Source: Ascaris suum (taxonomy: Eukaryota; Nematoda; Chromadorea; Rhabditida; Ascarididae). Taken from it: 64,000 nucleotides of DNA. Below the pieces are notes generated by a model. That model was not told the origin of the DNA and did not search any database. It saw only the letters and a list, made by a program, of their open reading frames with translations. The position numbers were made by a program, and so were the translations under genes. Below, piece by piece: positions 1 through 12,600 of the stretch (positions within the stretch are counted from its first letter, which is position 1; every line of letters begins with the position of its first letter). The stretch spans positions 4,458,001 to 4,522,000 of the forward strand of contig CM024183.1 in assembly GCA_013433145.1 (NCBI GenBank), read 5' to 3'.

Positions 1-745
1 CATCCTCCTGAGCGAAAGTCTCGGACTATCTGTTGTTTATTGGAGACCGCTATCAGTGGTCATTGCCCAAGAAGTGTAACTGCCATTGATGTTGAGGCAG
101 AGGCAGCTAGCTTACTCTCCAAAAAAGATGCAAATTATTGCTTAATGGGGGAACAAAATTCGCATGCTGCCTTCGTCAAAACCAAACAGAGGAATATGTC
201 CAATATTTCAGAACACCTGTGTGGTTGATGCTTCGATAGATGCAATCTGCAATAATTTCTGCGCATGAATATAAAGAAATTGTAACGTAGGTATTTCGGC
301 TCATCGCCAAACTATTTTTCATATTGCTGCCACACGTGGCAACCAATATTTTTTGCAAAGCAAATTTTTCGAACGATGATTTGCATACTACGCGGAAAAG
401 TTACGCAGCGGAATGCGCCCAGCAGGTGATGCTAAGTGCAGTTCGTGTTTCCGCGCAAATTTTGCGTGAGGGATTAGTTTTATGTAGCATGTGCAATAAT
501 GTTTTGCACAAAACTACATGCAACATCATGTTCATGCGGCGGAAGATTATTTCATATAGTACAATGCGGAAAACAGTTACGTGGCGAGCGTAGCATCATC
601 CAAAACGAACAGATAAAAAACGAAGGTCTGAAAAAAACACTTAAAGTGAGGTGTAGTTTCCCCGTAGCTTTCAGGAATATAATAGAAAAAAGTCGATTTT
701 GCTCCTATCTTGATTCTGGAGATATTAAACTCGCGTTTTTCATAG
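1..745. other. Sequence 5' of the first recognised neprilysin exon
   Basis: The first identifiable exon begins at 746 in phase 0, so this is expected to be intron with or without earlier exons. Several short frames are open here, but none shows the M13 segment that should precede the exon. The previous exon is probably outside the window. Confidence 0.5.
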
Positions 746-3700
746 GTGGAAGAGATGATCGACCTGATTATGGAAGCGTTCGTCAATATTCTCGACACTG
801 AAGACTGGTTGACACCCTATACGAAATCATTTGCGAAAGAAAAGGTAACCAGTAAACAGTAGTGATGCTGCCCGCACACATATTGTGCAATTCAGATGTA
901 AATGAAACATCTAGGTTTCGAATATTTGACTGCTTCAAGGAAGCACAGGATTCCTTTTTTTTACCTGATAGGAAATTAAGGGCAGGTTCAGTCTAGAGGC
1001 GATGAATCCCAAACTACCTGCACATGGTCCCATTAGTGGCCACCACTGCTCACGCGGGATTTAATGTTAAGTGCTAAACGTCGCGAAACTTTGTCGTTCG
1101 ACGGCTTAATCTTTGCAGGATGTGAGGTACAACTATAAAACATGAATTATCCAGCAGCAGTTACCAACCTGGATGCCACTTAGCAGAAATATGCCGAGCA
1201 TTAAGTATTTCAGTTTATCTCATAAATTTGCCTTCAGTCGTGATCTAGGAAGATGTCATTGCTTCCAGGTGGACACGATGAGTAAGAAGATCGGATATCC
1301 GGACTACCTGAATGACTCGGCCTCCGTTGATAAAGAATATCAGTACTACAAAGTGTTCGAAGGTGATTACTACAGGACGAAATTTCAGTTTTACGAGATG
1401 TACCAAAAGGATATTCTCGAACGTATATCAATGAAAGTCGATCGAGAAAGGTAATTTGTTATTATCGTTTTATTTGCAGCTGTGAGGCGAAGCGATTTCT
1501 ATGTAGAGAAATTGGGCCTTCCAGTGCTCACGAGAGCTATATGAAGGCATCATATAGGAGGTCCACCTGATCCAAGAAATTACGTTCTTTCCCACCCTCA
1601 TCGAAACCCCAAAAGCAACTGAGCATATCTTTAATCTCCTATGCTTGAGCCGCCTTATGCAGCTTAGAGCGGCATATCGTCGGCAGAGTACGTTTTTCGA
1701 AATTTGCAGAAGTGCAAGCGAAAACTGCATGCCCTAATTCACTGTGCTTTCATCGCAGCGACCACATTTGTGTTTTATCCGGTGGTTTATCGAGAGGTAC
1801 TCAGCGTTTGAAAGCCCGAGGTTTCAGCGATTTCGTTTCCTTTTCATCTGTGTTACTGCACGCACCATAAAAACTTCTCAGCTGAGCTGGCGTGTACTTC
1901 TCTCCGCTACAGCATCCTTCTTTTTGTCTTCGTTTTGATGAGCGTTCATGGTGCGACATACTTCAGGTGGGTCGCTGGTGCTGCACTTGTCAACGCTTTC
2001 TACAGCCCGAATACCAACGAGATAAGTAAGCTGTTCGATTTATACTGCATAGGGAAATTCAGAAAAATGCTTAGTATGATATTTTTTTAAATTTAGACGT
2101 TTGACTTGAAAATCGGAGCAGAATAAGCGCCGCATAAAACGATTTTTTCCTACTAAATGAAATTTAAGCTCATCAAAACCTCTTAGAGAATCTAACCAAC
2201 TTTCTTATATCTTAAAGCCGGTTCCACATGTTACATTAAGATTTAACCTTAGCAGACCGATTAGAAAATCTTCTATTCACCTCTTCGGAGCGTTCCATGA
2301 GGTCCTATCGTTAATTCATCGGTCTTCTATGACCAAAATATTCGCAACGATGAACATTTACGAAACTGTCGAGTGCTTGAGACCTTTTTTTTGCGTCTCA
2401 AAATAGAATAAATTTGCATTTCATGATTTTCTCTTATATTCAAATCTTCTAAGATTAATGATTTTATTGTCTGCACGTCGAAATGCAGTGTTGGTACGAA
2501 AAAAGCTTTGGCAAAACCGCTGCTGCAACGAGCACTCATTTCAATTCTTTTTTATAGCTAGCTGTTTTTGGAAAAACTTGAATAAGTAGAGAAGCTATGA
2601 TATATTTCTGCTTAAGTCTGCCATCAGTTTTGTGCACCTCTCGTTGAATCAGAGATCGATGTTATACCACAGGTTGTGCACATCCACCATTACTACCTGT
2701 GTAAGCAATAAAAAGGGAAATCTTTCATTCGGCAATATAAGAAAATCTCTCTATGGCTGAGCATTCGTCACAATCATTGAAAATCGAATTCGCCTCAACA
2801 GAAATGTCCATTTTCAGTTTTTCCGGCCGGAATTCTACAACCGGTCTTCTATGACAAACACTTTCCGCATTCAATGAACTTTGGTGGTATTGGTGTCGTG
2901 ATTGGACATGAAATCACTCACGGCTTTGATGATCGGGGTTTGTGCATCTCAAAACTTTGAGTTCTTTTAATTGAATGTTTGCAAACTTTCAGCTTTTCAA
3001 AAAGATTCTCGATGTTTAGACGTTCATTCTGCTAACGTAATGAATTGATTGTTACTCTTCAAGATGAAGATCTTGAAATATGACTGAAAATGCACAACAT
3101 CCATGACGTCATTTTCACTCACTGATAAAGTCCGATTGTTAATTTCCTTATTCACTTTTCACATTCTACATTTCAATGTGTAAAATAAGGTGTGTGCCAT
3201 TCAGGTGAGGTCTTTCTTTTGGTCACTTCCAGGTCGCCTATATGACAACCTTGGCAATATCCGTCAATGGTGGGACAACGCAACGATTGAAAAATTCGAG
3301 AGTAAAGCACAATGCATTGAGGATCAATATTCGGCCTATATTCTCGATCAGATAAGCATGCGAATAAATGGACGTAGTACAAAGGTAGTGAAGTTTGAGT
3401 TTCGACTTAACGAGCTGATTGTTGAGCACCTTTCAAAACTGGCCTTCATATACAATTATTTATATGCTAAAACTATAATTCTCAAATGAAACGGTACTGA
3501 TGGACATTTTATACAACAGAAGTTAATAACTTGCTTTACAAGACGAACTGAAGTCTGAACCATGGGTGTTCGAAGTTGGAGCAGAAACCAACCAGCGACA
3601 GTTCAAAATTTTCGATAAACAGGGAAAGCGCATATCGCACAGAAAGGCAACTATATGCTTCTTAGAATGCAAAGTGAATGAAAGCAAAAAAAAACGTTGA

Positions 3701-6642
3701 ATGAATGACCAAGTCAGCCACCCGTACTATAGCACCAATTCGTGGTTCATTCTCAGCGAATCACCGTCGTTGTTTGTTCCACTCTTGTGCTATCAGGTGC
3801 TTGCAGCCGACCGTCGATATCGTTGCCTGTTGATTTCTGGGGACAGAAAGGACGGTCAGATGGCCATATATTATCAAAAGCGCAATGCTTCAAGAACCAA
3901 TGCATGTTTCGATTCCACATCTCAAGCTGGAATTAGTGAATTTATCGGCATCTTAAAAATACGGGAAATGTTGCCTTATCAATTAAATTACCAAAGGAGA
4001 GCAATCCTTCGTGTGGAGCGTATTTGCTCCCATACAGGGAAAGCAGCGTGCAGAAGCCGTTGCTTGCTTCATGAAACACAAAGTGCGTGCTGGTTTTTCA
4101 AAACGCAATAGGCCTTGCACTTTCAATAATGCAGCTTTTTTCTCTTTATCCGCCTGCACTTTTCTTCTCTCTTCACACTTTTGTTGGCTGCTTGTGCATT
4201 GCTTCTACAATCCGGCCGTATACATATTGCGCTTTTCAATTGACGGGGCTAACATCATCTTTGCATGTGTGGTTCTGGTTTAGTTGCGCAATTTTAGGCT
4301 TATCAAGCACTAAAATGCACCATTTCAGGGAGAGAACATTGCTGATAACGGTGGTTTGAAGCAGGCATATCGAGCTTATAAAAAATACGATAAGACGCAT
4401 CCAACACACCCACGGCTGCCGGGGGTTAACCTCACTCATGATCAGCTCTTCTTTTTGAATTATGCACAGGTTGGATAGTTAAGCCACGCAGTCCTATAGA
4501 AATCTTGTCCTGAGTACTGTTTTATGTTTTATCTACTGTTTTATGCACATGTCATTATGTAATTTTTATGCAAACGTTTGCAGAATGAATAGTCTTTTGT
4601 CATGCATATGAAAGTCGTAGTTAATTTCCTCTTCAATTACTCGACCATGCAGCCAAGTCTTGTTACTGCTCAGTGGTTGAACAATAGATTACTTGAGAAA
4701 TGCGGGAATATTTCTTGTTTTCGCTTAGGACGTTTCACTGTTTAAAGCCATTTCGGGAAGAAAAACAGGTCCACTATCTAAATGAATCGTTCGTCGATCT
4801 GTTCTACCGAGCGGCAAAAGCTCACGGACAATAGTAGCCTGATTTCCTTTCCGTCAGCTGTGTTAAAAGAACGCGAAAAATGAGAAATGCTTTTTTGGAG
4901 CGGTTAGTGACAGGGTGCGAGCTTTTCTCGCTCCTTGAATGACACGATCACAGGCTTCCTGCTATATAACAGTGAACAAACTGAGATGGGTTGTAAAAGT
5001 GGTTTTTCGGGTTCCGATTGTTCGTCCCCACTTGACGGCAGTTGTGGGATCATGACTCAGAGAACTGGAACGTGCCAATAACTGTGCCTGAATCTACTCT
5101 CTGATGACCATCACTTTGGCAGCTAACATTTTGGTCGCATGCGAAATACATTGGGAAGAAAAAACATGGCTTTTCTGGGGAGCGGGAAAAAATGCGCGTG
5201 GTCTCTTGAGGTAACCATTTTTTGGAGCCAAGTATTGATTTGAAGGGATTGCTATCTAACGATTATATTCTGAAAAGGACATCGCAAGCAGATTCCCTCC
5301 CTCCCTCCCCCCCCCCCCCCCCCCGCCTCATACGCCAAAAAAAGTATTTTCTGCTCTGCCGGCAATCTGAAACCGAACAATAATCCACTATTAAGATATG
5401 GTGTGGCACAATGAACGACAAAGAAGCGGTACGAAAATTGCGAACGTCCGAACATTCTCCCGGTCCAATAAGGTCAAAAATTTTCTCATCTCCTCTAATT
5501 GAATTTGCAGCACTCAATTGTCATGTTCATTTTCGTATTCCTGATTAATCGTTTATTTTCTTTGTTTCACTCCTGATCAACATAGGTAGAGTTCAGAAGT
5601 TCCAATTCTTGTACTCTCTCATCACTCTCAGCTAAACTGGCATGCGTTCTTAGCCTGCTCCCTTAATTGGTGTGAGGCAGCCATGCTTTCGACAGCACTT
5701 TAAACGGAACGAAAGCAGCATCTCATCACGGCAGTACGCTGTTTATGTTACCCATAGGTGCGACTTCAGTGGCAGCGACGTTTTCACAGGAAACTGCTGT
5801 AAAGATATTGGAGGTTGGAGAGCGGTTGTATACAAGGCTTGATTTACAGCAATCAATCACCCCACCTATATTTCCTGATTATCTAAACGTTCTAGAAAAA
5901 GTTGCGAGAAGGTGAGTGCGGTTCTAAACGGTCAAAATTTTCAATATCATTTGTTATAGCAATTGCTGGAAACAGAATATCTATGACAATATTTTCTATG
6001 AGGTCGCACTCATTTTCCATATTAAACGATAAAATTGTATTCACCTAAATGTGTTTGGTTTATTTCATTCAGAATAAATCATTCGAAAACGAGTGAATTT
6101 ATTTTATTTTATTCAACAAATCGCATATCTGCATAAGTATAAGTCGAAAACAATAAGCGGACGTAGGGAGACAATAAAAGAAAAGAAAAAAAAAGTGAGC
6201 TTCAGTTTACCGAATGCGCAAAGAAATTCAAGACCAAAGCATAGCATTTCGTAAGACAAGTGGTGGTTCAATCTCAATTAATTGCCGTTGCAGTTTCTTT
6301 CCTTCTATTGCATCTTCGAAAATTCTGATATACGGGGTGATGAATCAGAGTTTATGTCAGGGATTTTGAAAGAAACAGTAACGATCTCTTGTTGAAAGTT
6401 TCACGCTAGCGTGAACGTCGTTCTACTAACTGCCACTCGATACTGCGGCAAGACTGCTCATATTCTCAAGTATTACTATTATCGAGCTTTGGATGTCAAG
6501 TCGAGGTATCGGGAATTTGTGATATGCCTATATTTATTTCAGGGTAAAAGGTCCGCTCTCGAATTCGGAGGATTTCGCAGCCGCATTTAATTGTCCTTCG
6601 GGTTCTCCGATGAATCCCGAGCATAAATGCAGAGTATGGTAG
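746..6642 (+). CDS. Neprilysin-family (M13) zinc metallopeptidase, C-terminal 309 residues, 5' end missing
   Basis: Eight exons splice in phase to 930 nt ending in TAG: 746-844, 1269-1450, 1967-2025, 2818-2937, 3233-3384, 4329-4469, 5396-5472, 6543-6642. Numbering from the first residue seen: VNAFYSP (102-108, substrate-binding Asn-Ala motif), HEITH zinc site (144-148), GENIADNGG (205-213, third zinc ligand Glu206 and Asp210), EHSPGPIR (270-277, equivalents of human NEP His711 and Arg717) and the terminal CRVW (306-309, Arg747 equivalent). All residues needed for M13 catalysis are therefore present. Family knowledge: type II membrane or secreted ectoenzymes of about 750 residues that cleave small peptides on the amino side of hydrophobic residues. 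The N-terminal membrane anchor and about 440 residues are absent; I found no matching exon in 1-745. One variation: the usual Thr-Asp before x-His-Ser-Pro is Thr-Ser (268-269). No AATAAA is obvious soon after the stop. The family is large in worms, so no numbered symbol is given. Confidence 0.95.
5307..5324. repeat. Poly-C homopolymer (18 C) with a C-rich lead-in
   Basis: Eighteen consecutive C residues follow a CCCT-rich lead-in from about 5294. The tract lies in a neprilysin intron, 71 nt upstream of the 77-nt exon at 5396. The minus strand is a G-run able to form quadruplex-like structures, and the length is prone to sequencing error. Confidence 0.95.
6400..6415. repeat. 16-bp perfect palindrome in the last neprilysin intron
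   Basis: TTCACGCTAGCGTGAA is a perfect 16-bp inverted repeat with no spacer, about 130 nt upstream of the last neprilysin exon. It could be a dimeric factor site or chance. Confidence 0.6.
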
Positions 6643-9600
6643 CAGGACGGAACATTATGACCAAGTATGATCTTCCTCTAATGTTTTCATTTCATTTTCA
6701 TAGTTGTTCCATGTGTTTGTAATTCTCTTACAATCATATAAATTGGCTGCGTTAATACTCTGAGGGTAGTGAAATGTTGACCATGCAGAATTTTCCACAT
6801 ATGTAGAAAATATCACGACCACAAGCAACCGTAGCGCAATTCAACCATACGATTGCCTTTGCTCAGTGCAGCAATAATTTCCATAATGAAATTACAAAAG
6901 AGAGGAAATGAGTGCTGCAAACTGATACGCTTATTGATGATAAATGCTTTTAGAGAGAGAGATGGACTCCTCTCTGCAATTAGCGCGTTTAACCACTACT
7001 CTACGCCTTAACTTGCACAGCACTGATCCTCAGTGAATTGAGAAATCATGGCTCGAATTTTCTTGCGCTTTCCTTGTTTTTTTTTTTTTTTCAGCACAAA
7101 ATATCAGCTTTGACCATTTTGTTTCCGTATCACCTCACTTTGTTCATTGCTCCACAGATGTAATGTTTAGTATCACCTCTGTGCGAACTGCGCAGAGCGG
7201 CTTAAAACAAAGCCTTTTGAATATTATTGCTTGTCGGAGTCTGTGACTACAATACCGATCTCTGTGTGCTTATGATTTTTTAAAGCAAAAGACTGGATGT
7301 GGAGATAGCAGAGCGAGAAGCTCATCGTAAACTGACATTAGAATTAAAATTTTTAGCTATTTGAAACTGCTCTGGGCGGTCGTCGTTCAGTCGATTCTCG
7401 TTTGCTTGATTGATTGATTGAATGTGTGCCTCGAAACGGTGCGCAATGCTACTAATGTTCCGTGGGGAAAATGCTAGCGCCGGTTCTCAAATCTATCATC
7501 CAACTCGGTGAAATTTTCTTGTCGCTTTCTATTGATGTCGTTCGTTTTGAAATTTCGTTGTCATTTCATTTATACAGTATCGTTCTTTAATTCTTTAATT
7601 CTTTTTTTTAAAATATCATAGCGATGATCCACACTGTTTATAACTCAGAAACATAAGTGATTATTTTTACGCGCTTTGCCTCGACGCATATTACATAAAT
7701 ACATTTGAACGGTTTGTGGACGCAACGTCGAGATGGAAGCAGAAATATCTCTCTATGGAAAGTTAGGTCAGAAAACAGTAATACTGTAGTGAATTCTGCG
7801 GTCTCACTAGGACAGTGTTGGCGAACACAAGTTTGTCTGTATTTCAAAAACATTGCATTTAATATTTGACATATTGGCTAAGCTCGTTTGTTTTTAGCAT
7901 ACAATTACAGTTAACATTTTAGCACATATTGATTTCTAGCCGTTTTTCTACCTTTTTAAACGATGCTTTATTTCCGCTGTTTTGTTATCGCTGTAAAAAT
8001 GGGCATAACATTGATTAATGCACTTGTCTTTCATATGAGAAATACTACTAAAAGCAACGAATTTCAATGAGCTTTATTTGTAAAAGTAGATTGTCACTGG
8101 TCCATTCAACGCATATTAGTCGCATTTTCTGCTAGCATAAATCAACATGCACAACGGAACAATTTTTTTCTAAAGGAAAATGAAAGATTGATGCTAAAGT
8201 GGCCAGATGTTTCATATATAGTAACTGGGCCCATTCAACGTTTTGTTAGGAGCATTAGAGAGTTCACGGTTAGCCACAACGGAAATGGTTATTTGAGTTT
8301 TGTGCTACATATGGCCAAATAAACGAATCAACAAGAATTGATGCAAAGCAGTGATTGTTTTCTTTTTTGAACCCATCCTTTGAGCATTCAAATAGGAACA
8401 GCTCATTGTTTAGTGCAAGTTCGATTATTCAGTTAGTTAATTATTTGCCCACTATGAAGTTCACTCTGAATGTTGTATGTTCTGATGCGGTTAAAATTGA
8501 TGAAAATGCTGTAATTAATTGTAATTTGCAATCGTTGTTATTTGTGCTTCATTGCAAACCAAAAATAGAGATTCTTTGAGGCTCATTCCTCATAGTGGTC
8601 ATATTGTCACAACATCAAATTCATAGTACTAAAAGGATATCATTCTAAGTTAAGCGTTTAATTAAGCGTACACTTTTCTTTATGGTTGCGAATATCAAAA
8701 TCTAATCTCACTTGCAGAAAAACGGTGAAAATATCATCTAAATTGGTTGTGCTTTGAAGCACTTTGAAAATCTATCGTGTTTGTAACAAACGTGCAATAT
8801 ACTGTTTGTGTTAGAATCGTTTCAATATTTTTGCATATTTGGCGGTTATGTGATTTTGAAAGATGTTTTTTTCTTCGGTGTGTTGTATTCTTCTATGGTA
8901 AATGTTGGATAAGTGGTGATATGATGATTACTTCTCGGCTGAAAACTTTTAGCTTATTTCGTCTCATCTACTCTAATCAATAGCAGAGGCATTCACAACT
9001 CTTAGAATTCCTGAAAATTGACCGCTGACGCAATCCTGTGGATAAGGTGATCGCATAACGGCAAAATATTACAGTGGATTAATGTGAGACAAAGAAATAA
9101 ATTTTTGCACATCACTCCTTTCTTCATCCAACTCTTACAACCAGCAGCATCAGTATGATGCTGTAGCGACGATGTTTTGAGATTGAGTAAGAGTTGTTTG
9201 AAGATCGCACTCCCTTCGATGGACGAGGAGTGTAGGCTATAAGTTAAGTTGGAATAGGTGTGGGCATAATGTGCAATGAAGAAAAAGCAGCTTTGACGAT
9301 TTATTTCGGAGGTTTCGCGCGCCTCATATTTTGCTAAATCTCATCACAATTGATGTTTGTTGTTTTGGCTGCTCCAGCAACACGATAATTCGAATAGAAA
9401 ATTTACTTTCGCGAGGACATTGAATCGGAAAGGCAGTGTTTCGACCCAAATGGCTCCGCAACAAAGATATCTGGCAATCGACATTTCACGCTCGCATTCT
9501 CTCGACTGTAATCATTACACATGAGTACTATTGTCGATACACCATGACCTGTTGGCCCCTTCGTTAGATTTCAGAAATTCACGGAAAGAATTTAAGGCAA

Positions 9601-12600
9601 AAGTGATCATGAAACTATCATTCTACAAAAAAAAGGTCATTCTATCGAAGCAGGCACTAATCGAATGAAACTGTTAGCTTCGGCAGTGAAAATTCCCAAA
9701 CACTTGCATGTTGAAGTGCATTCGAAGCCAGTGGGGTTGTGAATCATGGATCCTGCGTACAAACGATCCTCTTGTGGAATGGTCTCAAGAGATGTTGAAG
9801 GTGTACATGTTTTATCACTTGCTAGAACTTTGCGACACCGTTTGGCTTGATGCTGGAATTAGCAGATCGTATCATCTCATCTACCATTCACTTTCAACAG
9901 CTGTTTTTTTCGTTCTTTTGCTCAAGTTTTCCACCTGATTCGTGGAACTGATGAATTCCGAGTTGAGTGCCGTTGATTTCGCCGGAGCTTGCTGCATTCC
10001 AGTGGATACAGTTTAGTTCGTACTTCGAGACGTTTTACTTCGTCCGCTCTGAAATTTTTCAAGGGGCTCCAATACGCTGTTGTCGGGATGCGCATCTCTT
10101 CACGTCTGACATTGCCGCAAGGCATTTAAAGTGCTTGACGGCGGGCTTTCTCGAAATCACATATTGCTCCTTGAGGCTTCCTTTTCCACGCCTTCGTTTA
10201 GAGGTCTTCACTGTCACTGTTTCAAAATATTTCGAGCTCGACAACTATTGTGCACATTTTTATGGTTTAAAAGTTTGTGCGAAACAGACGAGGTAGCGAT
10301 GGAATGTTCTTACGGCAGCAGATACCTTCGATCAATTTATATATGGGATTCTCATAAAAGAATCGTTATCAATGAAATCAATGTTTAAGGCTACAGATGA
10401 TACATTGGAGCGTTTCGGGAGGGGCGACTCTCCTTTCGTCACCAATCTAAGGTGTTGAATCATCGAGTCGTGTTAGTGATATACTCCAAGAGCATAACGA
10501 TCTTAATTGCTGAATAGTGTTTCCATTGAGATGCCTAATGCAAGCATAACATCATAGCAAATTCCGCTTACAAACACAATTGTGAACTGTTAAATTGATT
10601 TCAACAAGAGCAGCGAAAGTATTTTGAGAGAACAAACCGATAACATTGCAGCTGATAGTGAATAAAGAAATATTACACTTTTGCACAGCTATGCGCTTTT
10701 TACACAGAGAATTTCTGTAGTGCTTTCATACTTCTGCTTAACTAGAGTTCAATACTCATCTCAGCTAATGAAACTTGTGAGAGGGGTTGTGCAGTTCATG
10801 TTGCTTCACATCAAAGTTTGTTCGCTTCCTTATTTCTTTTTTTTCGGATGTGAAAATCGACGGGGTTTATATGATAAGCCAGCAGGTGCACCATTTGAGC
10901 GCCAATGAATTGTGGAACTTTTGATTTGTTCATTATGATATTTTCTATGTGTCTTCTTTAAATAAGTTCGAGAGATAAATAGAGATATAAGCAGCAAACG
11001 AGTTTCTTGTTTCCTGAAAAATCACAGGAATAGTTTGCCTCTCAAGAAGACCACAGATAACGAGTTGGATCTAAAGCTTGAAATGTGCAGAGATGAAAGT
11101 GGAGCTCGTTACGTGAAATTGCCTTCAAAACGTCTCTGAAGATGGAGTGCAAACGTAGATGCTTGTTGTGTTACAATATCATAATCTATTGATTCACCGA
11201 ATGGAAGCATGCTGCTGTTTCATGCCATTCTGGATTGCTGGCTATCAATCACTCTTCTTCGTCTCCGTAGTAAACAGCTCATCGGCGAGAATTCGCACTG
11301 TTCCCAGCCATACCCTGAAAGACGACTGTTAAATCATTTGGAAAATAAACGGCGTCATCGAAAGAATGATGATCTTCATGGATTGGAATTGCAGAAGCAA
11401 ATTCTTCTGCTTCCTCACTTTCAGCAACCCGTCACTATGCCATCAAATTGGCTGTGGTCTGTTATTCGACCGTCACCTTGCATTAGAAGTACTGTTAATG
11501 TTGCAGGTTTTCATCTACCTTCTTTTATTCTGTAAAAAATAGAATTGGAAGCAGCTGCGAGCGACTTGCTAACATTTTCGGCTTAGATTTTCGATTGATC
11601 ATAACGTAGCCACTTTATTTGTCTTGTTGAAAAGGAAAACAAACTTTAGGCCATACATAGTTTTTCAAGTCAATATTGTATATACGATGTGGCTATGTCA
11701 TGTTCACAGTGGAAAATATAGAATTTTTTGATTCTTTGATGATGCAACTCCAAGAAGAAATTTCGGAAGTGTAGAATAATTTGAAAAACAGCGATAGAAT
11801 ATTTGGAAATTAGAAATTCGAAATTTACAAATTCAGTAACATTGGACATTGATGGTGATGGACATTGATATCTAAGAAAGTGCGAATTGATGAAATCGAT
11901 GAATCGATGAAAACTTAAGAGAATAAATGAATTGAGTTGACAATACGAAAAATGTGCTAAGAAATCTATTTCATAGCAATCTTTGCACTTTTATCTCGTT
12001 CTTCCTTAGAATACTGTCCACAATTAATTTATTTTTTTAAATGCTACGCTTTTAGAGTTGTCGTGAGAATCGTTTCGCGTTATGAGCGGCGCTTTGGTCG
12101 TTCTACCCATAACGGGGTGGTAGTTGAAAGAGGAAGTCGGGGAGTGAAAAAAATCTTAATAAAGGCTAGAATTCTATCGTGCAATTCGTCGTGGCCATCT
12201 ACAGTTGTGGGATAGTTTCCCTGCTTCTTTCACAAACCTGCTGACGGTCGCTCTCGTTTCACTGCTGCTTCGAATGTGTCGACTGATGCTGGAGAGAGGT
12301 TATGCACCGTGCGAAATTGACGATATAATAATGGTTCCCATTGTAGACCCTGAAATTTTGCTGAACATGTCAAACTTGTGTGGAAAGGACGCAAGTGCAA
12401 GTACCTAAATCAAAATTTCCACAAGAAAAGTTGTGTGCAGGTAATGTCTATCAAATTCTCAAACGGCAGTTTCCTTTGAGATCCATCGTCAATGGTCTGA
12501 GCAATTCTTGTTTCTGCTCCACTAATTTCAGATGAGGATGGATAAAACCGGCATCTGGGAGTGCGAAAAGCCTTTCAGGGGTGAGTACACTCACAACCGC

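Noticed and set aside
5745..5911. ATG-initiated 57-codon open frame with a GTGAGT donor, at first read as a neprilysin penultimate exon
   Set aside because: The true penultimate exon, with the WC and HSP motifs and matching phases, was found at 5396-5472. This frame has no M13 similarity and lies in the following intron.
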